Shown here in pieces: positions 34,290-45,234 of a stretch of DNA of 64,000 nt. Under the pieces are notes generated by a model. That model saw nothing but the letters and a program-made list of their open reading frames with translations. It searched no databases and was not told the origin of the DNA. Location: the NCBI RefSeq assembly GCF_030272615.1, contig NC_081411.1, positions 182,178,977-182,242,976 on the forward strand, given 5' to 3'. The translations under genes were made by a program, and so were the position numbers. The DNA comes from Cryptomeria japonica (taxonomy: Eukaryota; Streptophyta; Pinopsida; Cupressales; Cupressaceae). Position 1 is the first letter of the stretch. Every line of letters starts with the position of its first letter.

Positions 34290-37200
34290 ATGAAGTTGGT
34301 TATGCATTTTTTCGGTAATGTTTCTAGCCTTGAATGTAAAAGACCAGTGATTTGTGATATCAATTTAGAAGGGGTAAATGTGGAAAGTCTTCAAGCAAAT
34401 TTTCTTGCGAATACGGAAGAGGTTAAGGGATGTATGGAAATATTAACGAGCAGGTTAATTGAAGCTGCTGTGTTTCCCCCCACCTTCGTAAACCCTGAAC
34501 TCCTACAACTTTGCATTGACCATTATGATGTAAGAAGCAAGAGCATAGTAAGCAAAAATGGTAATGTCATACTTCCTGTCTCCAGGGAAACCATTTCTTC
34601 TGTTTTGAAATTAACAGCAAGTACCTTTGCCGCTTTCTCACCCATTCAAGCTGAAGCTGAGTATCGGGAAAACCCTAGTGTGTACCGAAACACCCTTGCC
34701 AGGAAATGGACCAAGGTTAACTATGGAGGTGGGTCTAGACTCCCGAAGGTCATTACTAGAAGCCACATGAAACCCCACATACACGACCTGGTGGTATTAT
34801 TACACAGGGTGAAAGGTTCAGCTGATGTATGTTTGTTCGAAGAATGGATGTATAGGTACATTGAAATTATCCTAAAATGTGAACAATGGATGGATTGGGC
34901 GGAGATTATTGCCACTTCCTTGAGAAGCCAGCTCAAACGCGCCAAAGAGTCTAGAGAAGATTTTCATATGGCCTCATATTTGACTTATTGTATTGCCTGC
35001 ACATGTGATCTCGCCGCTCTTCCGCATGAGGTATGGAATGAGGAAATGACCATCTTCCAATATTGTCCGTTGTTGCAAAAAGACAGAGTTCTGGAGGATT
35101 TCCGTAAGGTGCATGATATATTGTTTGAAAACATTTATTTGGCTCTAGAAGGTGTTCAGATGCCACGACTCTCTTCTGAATCGCTGAGGCTGGTTCAACA
35201 TTATGGGAGTTCTTTTATTTAGTTTTCTAGGTTCACATATTTGAGAGTCAGAGGGTTTGAGGAAGAACCTGTGAGGTTGCCTCGATATGCCCTTGATTGT
35301 TTCATTTTAGCCGAATTGTGCAGGCAACTTTCTGTTGTCATTAAGGATAATCTCCCTCAAGAGAAATGGGAGACGGCTTTCCCTATTAAGCTGCACTCTT
35401 TGGTCTGTAATAACATGAATGATGCTTCCATCATCGAAAGCAATTTGCTGGGATTCAATCTTGGTTTCTACCACAGCAGGAGAAACTTCGATAGTAAAGG
35501 ATATGCAGCTCTGACCCTCGGCCTTAAAATCAACTCATCAGTTGCTCCGCAGCTAGAAGATCTATAGGAAGACTATGAAAATGAAGAAGAAGTCTTGAAA
35601 AGGGATCATTCTAGACTCACCTTGCAGCAAATTAGCTCTTTCAAATTGAAGTTCAAAACACAGGGAATCGTCAAAGATGGTTCATTTTTAGTTGAACCCG
35701 GATGGGAAGGATCAAACGAAGCAAAATTCTTGACAGTTGATTGGAGCAAGGAGGAAGATGACGATATTAATTTGAGAGCCAGATCCATATTAACTTATAC
35801 TGATGACTGGCTGCAAAGGAAAAGAAATGGAAACATCAATGAGTCTTCTCCTAAGGTGATTTCTCTCTCGGAACCGCTTCAATCTGACATTCCACTTTCT
35901 CATGTTGCAGGTGATACATTGGCCTCAGATAAGAAAATAAAGTTTCCTTCCCAAGTCACGGCTCCTAGGACGAGATCCCATTCCAGGAACAAAGCTTTGA
36001 AGCAGCCTAGTTCCCAGAAGCAGAAAATGACATCACCAGAGCGGGATTCAAGTGATAAGTCCCCTTTTCAAGATGAAGCAGACGATGAAGTCCAATTCAT
36101 TGAAACACCAAAGACAGATCAACCCAATTTCTTGACTCCGATTAAAGATACTCAGATGATATCAACCACTCCCACTGTTCCTTTATGGTTGTCAAATTCA
36201 ATCAATAAGAAACAGAGTTTACAACCAGTGGCCTCGCCAGTAAAAGATATTGTCACTAGGTATGTGGCTAGAGGATCTAAAGCAAAGAAAATGAAAATGG
36301 ATGCTTGTCTCACTAAAAATCCAGTGACGGGGAAAATCATAGCGGAGGTGGCTACTTATAAATAGAAAAGGGAATCAGGGGAAATTGATGAGGAAGGATT
36401 CAAAGTCACTTCTATTGAACTAGGTACCCTTAATAGGAGTACTGGTAATAATTTCTTTAAATTTTCTGCTGATCACATGCTCACTCAATCAGAAAAAGAT
36501 TCTAAAGAGAAGAAAGAATTGAAAGCAATGGTGGTGACGATGGCCACATACATCAATTCGCTGATTAATTTAGGGCCTAACCCAATAATCCAGCTGCCTC
36601 ATCCATTCGATCCAAATTCCGTCGAAAGCCAGCAATTGATGAAACAGATGCAGAGGGGAAAATTGTTGTCTGACGCTGTGGTTAGTTGGGTAAATAGCAT
36701 ATTAGAGCAAGGGAATAAGTTTATTTCCGAAATTACTAGTATCTATTCCGAGGGTGAAGCATTGCTCTGGGAGATTCAAACTTTGATACCAATATGGGAG
36801 ACAGAATTGTCACTGTGCCAAACCATAGTTTCCCGGGTAACTGAGGTTGAAAAGTTTGGAGTTCTCAAATTCTTAGGTGAAAACCCCATGGAAGCCGTCG
36901 ACCCGTGCACATTATTTATCCTGAAAAGTAATATGAGCTGGAAGGAGTCCATCTACAAAGAAGCCATCAAAGAGGTCCAAGGCGTCAAGAATGAAATCAT
37001 AGACATGCATAAGGAACTGGTTAAAGACATGAAGATTGTCAACCCCACAGGCATCTTACAATTGGATGAAGGTAGCATGGACATTGAAGTGTTAACCAAA
37101 AGTTTCACCGAAGCAGTTGAACAGATTAGAGATAAAGAAACGCCCAAGGTCGATGATTTCACTTCGTTGGCAAGTATAGAATCCATGTTGCGCCTCAATG

Positions 37201-37397
37201 AGAAGCTGATGCCATGTCAGAGCCTAAAGATGAAGGAGTACAGGTGGCAGAAGGATGCATGTAGAGCCCGGCTGATGAGTTTAGAGAACCCGCACTCACA
37301 GGCCATGCAGGAATTCATGTCTACTTTCCAGAGCTGGAAGCTGGTACGACAAACCATCGGAAATGAGGAGGAAGCCGGTGAATATAGTGGGAACTGA
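34290..37397 (+). pseudogene. LTR-borne gene, 5' LTR copy, three TAG stops
   Basis: A single frame of 1,036 codons from ATG 34290 to TGA 37397, interrupted by TAG at 35220, 35565 and 36363. The other LTR has CAG, TGG and CAG at those places. The N-terminal 430 residues look globular (ILPVSRETISSVLKL, HDLVVLLHRVKG). The middle is disordered, rich in Ser, Lys and Pro, with basic clusters (RSHSRNKALKQ; SKAKKMKM). The C-terminal 300 residues are helical. I recognise no enzyme motif. It is not gag, pol or a typical env: no signal peptide or membrane helix is seen. It sits in U3, upstream of the LTR TATA box. Confidence 0.8.
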
Positions 37398-37517
37398 ATC
37401 GTCACCCGCTGGCGTTCTATCTTTTTGATAACTGCTTTCTAGTTTCATAACAGTTTCTTGTATTAACCCGATAGGGCTGGGTTTTAAGGGAGGCCCTTCG
37501 GGATTTTAAAAAACGAC

Positions 37518-37526
37518 TATAAATGC
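37518..37526 (+). promoter_or_regulatory. TATA box of the W 5' LTR
   Basis: CTATAAATG, conserved at 48462-48470 in the other LTR. It would start transcription near 37550, downstream of the LTR gene. Confidence 0.6.
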
Positions 37527-38161
37527 TGGGGCATAAAACTGTCTTGGGGGGATTAGCAATAGAGGGGAAAAGAATAGCAAGTTAAATATAGTTTTAAGAT
37601 AGATTTTTTTGAAGTACAGTGATCAAGGATAGTATATGCATGTTTTAGCTTCCAAAGACTTTGTGCATTGAAGTTGGATATACATATATGAAAAATTTCA
37701 AGTTATGCTTTGAAACTTTGCATTCTGAGTGTTGAATTATTATCACTTTGTGGAGATAATTCGGCGATTCAAAGTTTCCTTATTGCTGTTGGTTAGTCGT
37801 AAGTTCATCTATTTCCTGTTTTGATATATGTTGAAAATCTAGCAGAAAATCCATTCTTTGAGATAGATTTTGTTGATTATATGTATGTGAATCTTTTCAT
37901 TTGCGATCTGTATTTTGTAATTACCTCACTACCTAAGAGTAGTTGAGAGAACCTTATGCACTTTTAGGAAAAAGTGTAATTATAAAAGTTGAATTCATTG
38001 TAAATCAGATAAGGGAGCTGTACCTGTAGAAAAATTCAGAGAGGAAGTTAAAGTAAAATTAATACTTTCTCAACTGTAGTGAATGATTCTGTTCTCTTCA
38101 TAACATTGGGGATAGAGTAAATTAAAAGAAATTAAGTAAGAGGACAATCTGTTCACCAACA

Positions 38162-38234
38162 GATTTTTGGCGACTCTGCTGGGGAAATCGAGTCCTTTTG
38201 AAGGAACCTTAATTTTTAAATGTAATGGATAACC
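38162..38234 (+). other. W primer-binding site and leader
   Basis: TTTTGGCGACTCTGCTGGGG begins four bases after the LTR end. The tRNA species was not determined. The short leader runs to the first ORF. Confidence 0.75.
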
Positions 38235-39573
38235 ATGGTTCTTCAACATAACGAGGTCTTTCCTGTATTACAACCCAATCTTCGATTTGAAGATACTCAA
38301 GAAGACATAATTTCAGACTTAGCGGCAACTGCTTGGCGAGAACGTAGAAGTGGTCAACACTATCAGCAAATATTAGTGGTTCTGGAAATAGAGGAAGAAA
38401 GAGCCGAGTTCTTGAGAGGAGTGCCGGAAGTTCAGGAGGCTGCTGTTGTAAATAGACTAGCCCAGGCACCCGCAAGACCTTGAATGCACTTGTAGTTTAG
38501 AAACTGGCTACTCGTAGATACACAAGAGGGGAAAGAAAAAAGGGAATTCTTGATGAGAACTTTGAGCCCTTGAAAAACCTAAAACTCTTGCCAGATTTTA
38601 CCGACCCTAAAAAGAAGCAGATTAAATCCCAAAGCAGGCCTAGCTCACCACCAAAGCCTTCTCCCTTCTCACCTCTGGTTCAATCCTTGCTTCCATTGAG
38701 TGCCCTTGTTCCAGCCTATATATCAATTCCACCTTTGCAAGTTGTACCACCCAACATGGCTGCTAATCAACCTTGGGGACAGAACATAGGTCCACTGAAT
38801 TTAGGCGTGAACCCTACACCACTTCCTAAAGGAGCTACTGAAGTTTTACCCAAGTTTAGTGGAGATGGCAAGGTCTCAACAGATGACCACTTAAGCACTT
38901 TTCATTCTGCCTATGCTGTTATAAGCGTCCCTACACAGGAGGTTGCTGTGAGATTGTTTGTGCAAACCTTGACTGATGCTGCTGCTGATTGGTTCAATCA
39001 TTTGCCCCATCTTTCTATTACTAGTTGGGATGATATGAAAAATGCCTTTGAAAATAGATTTAAAACCCCTGAAAATGAATGTTCTCTGTTTTCCCAACTC
39101 AGTCAAATGAAAAAAGATATGCATGAACCTATGAGAGAGTTTGTGGCCAAATTCAATAGATTGGTTCAAAGAATTCCCACGGCGTTAAGACCTAGTGAAG
39201 AAAATCAGAAATTATTTTTTATTAATGCCGTTCCAGCAGATATAAGTTTTCATCTTATTAAAGATGCTTGTGCTGATTTAGGCACTGCTCAGAGGTTGGC
39301 TATTCAACTGGAGGATGCATTCATTAATGTCGGTAAGTGGAAAAGAGAGGTACATACTCCCGGGACCGTTTCATCTGCTACACCCACAGACCCAGTCTTA
39401 CAAAAGCTGATGAATGACATAGCAATGATGAAGAGGCAGCAGAATAAAACACATAATCAGTATCCTTCCCCTTATCAAGACATTCAAAGACGGTAGCAGT
39501 CTCAAAATTTTGGGAGAACTCCCCTATTAACTGCTCCTCAGCCGAGACTACAAATCGAAGAAGCCCCTAAAGA
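38235..39573 (+). pseudogene. W gag
   Basis: A small first ORF (38235-38483, acidic, 82 codons) precedes the main gag frame. The gag frame is open from a TTG codon at 38570 with no ATG at its start, so its true start is uncertain. It contains a Pro-rich segment and the retrotransposon-gag capsid domain (AADWFNHLPHLSITSWDDM then MREFVAKFNRLVQRIP, about 38970-39175). A TAG at 39494-39496 interrupts it. Downstream in the same frame a CHHC-type knuckle (CSFHMTSDHVEREC, 39581-39622) is seen. Confidence 0.85.
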
Positions 39574-39577
39574 AACA

Positions 39578-41092
39578 ATGTGTTCTTTCCACATGACTTC
39601 GGATCATGTTGAACGAGAATGTCCTGACTGGCTAAATTGTATTCAGCTAGCAAAGAGTGCTCTTATGGCAGAAGCGATGATTGAAAAAAAAGATGTAGAA
39701 AAAGATGAGTCTGGTAGTTACTTCTTAGAATATGAATCTGATTCAGAGAGAGGAGGTGATGTTTTTACAACACTTCAAGAACCTGCCTGCACAGTCATGA
39801 CTAGAGGCCAACGGAATCAAAAATTCTATCCTGGAAACACCCCAAATGTATCAAATTCTAAAGGTAAGGAGCATGTTCAGACTGATACTATGGAACCTAA
39901 GATTTTGTTCAGGGCTGAAACGAAAGCTAGTGCCTCAGCTTTTGACATTGTGGAATTCTGTAAAACCTCTTCTATATCCATTTCACCAGCTGAATATTTA
40001 AAGCTTAATCCTAAGGAGTTAGACAAGTTGGTTCAATACGTGAAGGGAAGTTCAGTCACTAGTGCACATGTTACAGATAATGTTTCCGAGGATGTAGGAG
40101 CTGCTGATGAACCCACTATTGTATCCAAGAGATGCTCAAAGAACATTGAAGCTACTGCTAATTCTGTTCAAAAAGAAATGGATGAGAAAAAGCCCAATCC
40201 ATTTTATATATCTTTGTTATTAAACGGTCAAAGGCTTAGTAACTGTATTATTGATTCCAGAGCATCAGATAATATTATGCCTCAGCCAGTTGCAAAAGCC
40301 CTTGGTTTGGAGCTCACAAAAACTTTTGGGTGTTGCTATGCTATGGATGGGAAGCAGGTACCCCTGGTTGGCCAAGTGAAAGATGTACAAGCTGTCCTTT
40401 ACGCTTGCCCTGAAAAGAGAGTGAAGCTTACTATTCTGGTAGCTGACATTCTAGCTAGCTATGGGATGCTACTTAGCAGAACTTTCTGCAAGGATATAGG
40501 TGGAGAAATTAAAATGGACTGGTCCGAAGCATATATTCCTGTAGGAAAGAAGAAAATAAAGTTAGAACCTGAGCCGAAAAACAAATATACTATGGTACCT
40601 TCTGATAATCCCAAAGCACAGATATTATATGAGGAGTGTCAATTCGGGAATTACATCATCTTACCTGAGAAGTCATGTGAAGAGAACATGGTAAGTGCTG
40701 AAGAAACCTTGTGGACTTTAGAATTTGATGGAAGTTGCTCAAAATCAGGCTCAGGTGCTGGTGTAGTACTCATATCACCTTCCAGGGAAATTTTCCCTTT
40801 CTCTTTTAAGCTGGATTTCCATAATACAAATAATACAGCAGAATACGAGGCGTTACTTCTAGGTCTACAAGAAGCAAAGGGAAAAGGGATAAGGCAGTTA
40901 AAAGCAAAAGGGGATGCTGAACTCATTGTCAAGTAGGTGAGAAAACAATTCTTTGTAAAAAATGAGCGACTGAGGCATTATAGAAATCTGGTTTGGGATG
41001 AAATTGAGTCATTTGAAGCTTTTTCTATTGAATTCGTCCCTCGTGCTCAAAATACCAAAGCTGATTCTTTAGCTGTCTCTGCATCTTTATTA
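39578..41092 (+). pseudogene. W protease followed by an archaeal-type RNase H
   Basis: The protease lies at about 40190-40500 with IIDSRASDNIMP, where the catalytic DSG triplet has become DSR, so this copy is inactive. It is followed directly, upstream of RT, by a second type of RNase H: WTLEFDGSCSKSGSGAGVV (40709-40765), NNTAEYEALLLGLQEA (about 40828-40875), GDAELIVK (40913-40933), then after a TAG (40934) VKNERLRHYRNLVWDEI and NTKADSLAV (about 41057-41083). The four acidic positions (D, E, D, D) are kept. This is the RNase H class known as an extra domain in Tat-related plant elements. Confidence 0.85.
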
Positions 41093-42900
41093 TTACCCCA
41101 TCCCGAATTCAAAAACAATACTTACAGGTTTGAGGTGTTATACAGACCAAGAGTCCCAGATAATATTAATCATTGGCAGGTCTTTAATGATGATGAACAA
41201 TTAAAAGAATTCATGGCATGCGCAGGAGATTTCGCTGAAATCCTTTTCGAAGGATCTGAACGTGGGGGCAAGCCAATCGGTGAAGAACCAACGGAAATAG
41301 GGGAAGTGATCCAACTTCAAGGAAACAGAATTTCCAAAGGCCTGGTTTCTTTGGAACATCTTTTTGGTAGAAAGGATGACAGTACTTTAAAGAAAGATGC
41401 TAGTTCTAATGAAAGTAAAGAGGAACATGACAAGATCAACATTGGAAGTGAAGAGGATCCTAAGCTGATCTCTATAGGCAAAACTTGTTCTGCAAGGGAA
41501 AAGAGGAACTTATCTGAGCTTTTAATCCAATATCAAGATGTTTTTGCATGGGGTTATGGTGACTTAAAAAATTTCAGAAATGGTGAATTCGTGCATCACA
41601 TACCATTGAAACCAGGGGCCACCACCTTCAGACAAAAGCTTAGAAATTACAACCCCAAAGTTTCAGAAGCCATTTTTAGAGAGGTAGAAAAGATGTTGAA
41701 GGCCCGTATAATTTACCCAATACATCATTCAACATGGGTGGCAAATATTGTTCCAGTAAGGAAAAAGAACGGTGAAATAAGGATTTGTGTAGACTTTAGG
41801 AATCTAAATCAAGCAAGCCTCAAAGATAACTATGCACTTCCTGCTATGGATCATGTCTTGCAGTCAGTAGCTGGATCCGAAGTAATGTCGATGCTGGATG
41901 GTTACTCAGGATATAATCAGATTAGTGTCGCCCCAGAAGATCAACACAAAACAGCCTTCATCACTCCCTGGGGTACTTTTGCTTACAACCGAATGCCTTT
42001 TGGTCTAATTAATGCCAGAGCTACTTTTCAGCGAGCGATGAATTCCTCTTTCAAAGACCTGCGAGATAAGATAATTGTTATATATCTTGATGATTTAACT
42101 GTCTATTCTAAAAGAAGGAAACATCATTTGAGGGACTTAGAGAAGGTGCTGGAAAGATGTAGACAGCATGGTATATCTTTGAATCCGAAGAAGTCTATTT
42201 TCTTCATTGAAGAAGGTAAATTGCTCGGGCATATTGTTTCTAAAGAAGGTGTAAAAATCGATCCAGAGAGGGTGAAAGCAATACAGAAGCTGGTTCTACC
42301 TACAAATAGAAGTGATTTGAAATCTTTCTTTGGTCAGATCAATTTCCTGAGAAGTTTTGTACCCGAATTTTCTGAAAAGGTGAGATACATGCTGGACATG
42401 ATGAGCGAGAAACGTCCTTTCAGATGGCGAGAAGAGGGTAAGAAAGCTTTTGAAGATATCAAAACAGCTATCGCAAGTGCTCCAATACTGGTAAGCCCTA
42501 ATTTTGAGAAAGACTTCATTATTTATTGTTACGCTTCTGAGCATTCTCTATCTAGTATTTTAACCCAACCCAATGATGAAGGAAAAGAAGCTCCAATCGC
42601 CTTCATGAGTGTTCCATTGAAGAAGCATGAATTAAATTATAGTCCAACAAAAAAACATGCCTTTGTTGTAGTGAGGGCATTGAAACAATTCAGGTATTAC
42701 ATACTGCACTCTCATTCTGTTGTATTTGTGTCCGGGACCGCAGTCAAAAGCATCTTGACTTAGCAAGAAGTAGGAATGAATAAACGAGCGACTTGGGTAG
42801 CTAAAGTGCAAGAATATGATTTAACAATCAAACCTACTTCTCTGGTAAGGGGGCGTGGTTTGTGCAAAATGATAGCTGAGAATAGAGATGTGTCTCCCAG
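41093..42900 (+). pseudogene. W reverse transcriptase and native RNase H
   Basis: The frame is open to 42763. RT motifs are intact: VRKKNGEIRICVDFRNLN, MSMLDGYSGYNQISV, MPFGLINARATFQRAM and VIYLDDLTVYS (42079-42111), then NPKKSIFF and FFGQINFLRSFVPEF. The gypsy RNase H begins DFIIYCYASEHSLSSIL (42513-42563), with Tyr-Cys-Tyr where a catalytic aspartate is expected. A TAG at 42761 cuts it and the frame continues into the region before integrase. A linker of roughly 120 residues separates the archaeal-type RNase H from RT. Confidence 0.9.
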
Positions 42901-44209
42901 TAAATCCGATGAAGCTCATACGGTTTTACTGGTCAGTCTAACAGATCCTTGGTTCTCTAACATTGCATATTTTCTTTCATACGGTGAATGCTCATCAAAC
43001 ATGAATTATAAAGATAAATGGAATCTCAGGCTGAAAGCTGCCAAATATGTAATTTCAGATGGTGTTCTATATAAGAGGGGAATCGATGGAACATTTTTAA
43101 GATGCGTGGATGCAGAGCAACAAGAAAAATTGTTAAAAGCGTACCATTCTGAGGCTTGCGGAGGACACTTTTCATCCACTGTTACTGCCTTTAAAATTCT
43201 CAGGAATTGTTTTTACTGGCCAGGTATGTTCAAAGATGCTTATAAATTTGTGAAAAACTGTGAGAAATGTCAACTTTTTACTGGACGTCCTCAATTAGCA
43301 GCATTACCTCTCAGACCTGTAGTAATTGATGAACCGTTTCAACAATGGGGCATCAACTTTATTGGACCTATAAATCCTCCATCAAGCGCTGGACATATCT
43401 ACATTCTAACAGCGACAAATTATTTCACTAAATGGGTGGAGGCAATTCCAACGAAGAAATCTAACTCTCAAGTGGTATGTGAATTTCTGATGGAGCAAAT
43501 TTTTGTTAGATTTGGTGTACCTCAGAAAGTGGTTTCAGATAATGCCACTTATTTCTCATCAGAGGAAATATCACTTTTCTATTACGAGCACGGTGTGTCA
43601 TTGGCACATTCATCAGATTATTTCCCACAGGGAAATGGGTAGGCAGAGTCCAGCAATAAGAATCTAGTGGCCATCATAAAAAAATTGGTATCTGACAATT
43701 CCCGAGATTGGCACAAAAGACTCTATGAAGCATTGTGGGCAGACCAGATCACACCAAAAAGAGCTATTGGGATGGCTCCATTTGAATTAGTATATGGGAT
43801 TGGAGCTCAAGTATCTTTACCCCTGGAGTTATTAGCTGCTAAATTGCAATCGGTCATCGAAGATCAATTCTTTAAAAATTCATTGGAGAAGAGAGTCATG
43901 TATCTGCACAAGTTGGAAAATGAGAGGAGCAAATTAGTTGATCACATCACAGAGCACCAGATGAATGTGAAGCGCATCTTTGACAGGAAAGCTCGACCAA
44001 GAAATTTCCTTAAGAACGATGAAGTACTCCTGTGGGATAAGAGGAAAGAACCAAAAGGAGCTCACGGAAAATTTGAATCTCTTTGGAAAGGTCCGTTCTT
44101 TATTTCAGAAGTTGTTGGTCCTAACACTTTCCGTTTGAGATACCCAGATGGAACAATTCTGCCTTTTACATATAATGGGCAGGATTTGAAGCTGGTCAAA
44201 TTCTAAGTT
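42901..44209 (+). pseudogene. W integrase
   Basis: The zinc-binding domain (YHSEACGGHFSSTVTAFKIL ... NCEKCQ, 43143-43275) is intact. In the catalytic core the first aspartate is Asn (TATNYFTKWVEA, AAT at 43418-43420) where relatives have Asp; the second is kept (SDNATYF). The glutamate (AESSNK) follows a TAG at 43640. The C-terminal domain (WKGPFFISEVVGPNTFRLR) ends at the stop 44204-44206. There is no chromodomain. Confidence 0.88.
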
Positions 44210-44356
44210 TTGATGTCCCCTGCTATGTACATAGTATTTTGTTGTGTCTAGTTTTCTCGTTCTTGTTGTTTTCTTTCCTGTCTGCTGTGTTGAGTCCTAT
44301 CTCCTATTTTTGAGTTCTCTGTGTATTCCGCATACACAGTCCCCAGTCAGAGCCCC
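44210..44356 (+). other. W 3' untranslated region
   Basis: Short non-coding stretch before the 3' LTR. The bases directly upstream (CAGTCAGAGCCCC) are a weak polypurine tract, unlike the clear ones in the copia elements. Confidence 0.6.
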
Positions 44357-45234
44357 TGTTAGTTGTGTTTAGAGTCGCCATATTAATTCAAGGGTTCCCC
44401 TTTAAAAACCACACCTATCTTATTCGAGGTCTCCCCTTCATCATCTAAGTGTCTATCGTCCTTTGAAGAAATTTGGTCAAGTTCGCAAGCTTCCACGGTC
44501 ATTCCTCCCCTCCCTTTTGAATCACTTCGAATCATTTTGAACCTCGGTTCGAAGTAGTTCAAAGTGGTTCGACCAAATTTTTCATACTAATACTCTTTCT
44601 TTAGCAGAAAGTATCTTTTATCGCGGCAGTCTTCTTTGAAATACTTTGAACCATTTTGAAGCTCGATTTAAGCCTATTCAAAGTGGTTTTTGGCAAGTAT
44701 TGACGGCAGGAGTTTATTTTTGGAAGTACGATGCGCCGCCTTTCTCTCAAAGCAATCAATGGTCCCGTCAGCATGTCAAATCAAAAGATTTTATTTCTTT
44801 TTCAAGGAAAAGGGCATCATTGTTATGAGTGTGAGTAGACCTTCATTTTATGAATGACTAGATATCGCATGAAATCAATTATTATTAACTCATGCGAAAG
44901 GGTAAATCATTAATCGAGGCATTTATGCATCGACGCCTCGAGCATGTCAATCCTGATGTGAGGTGATGAACTATCATTATCCGATCTTCCCATGTATAAA
45001 GTTCCCCTGTGATAAATTTTCATTCAGTTGCCTGGTAAGTTATCCAAAAAACAAAGAAAAAGGATAAAGGAGAGGAGGTCTGATTTCGGAGAGAAGGAGC
45101 AGTTAGGGAAGCTAGAGGAGATTATTTGCTTTTTAATGGAAAACAGGTGAGAGTTTAGCAACCTTTGTTCTGTTCTGCAAAACTGTTATTTTCAAAGGTT
45201 TGTCTGAAAGAGGTCTTGCTTGTTTAAGTTGAGA

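Larger units (their letters stand above)
33412..38161 (+). repeat. 5' LTR of W (4,750 bp)
   Basis: About 0.88 kb of non-coding U3, a 1,036-codon reading frame (34290-37397), then a TATA box (CTATAAATG, 37518-37526) and roughly 0.6 kb of R/U5. TTCGAAC CTCG GTTCGAA at 33591-33608 is a perfect 7-bp-arm hairpin. Confidence 0.95.
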
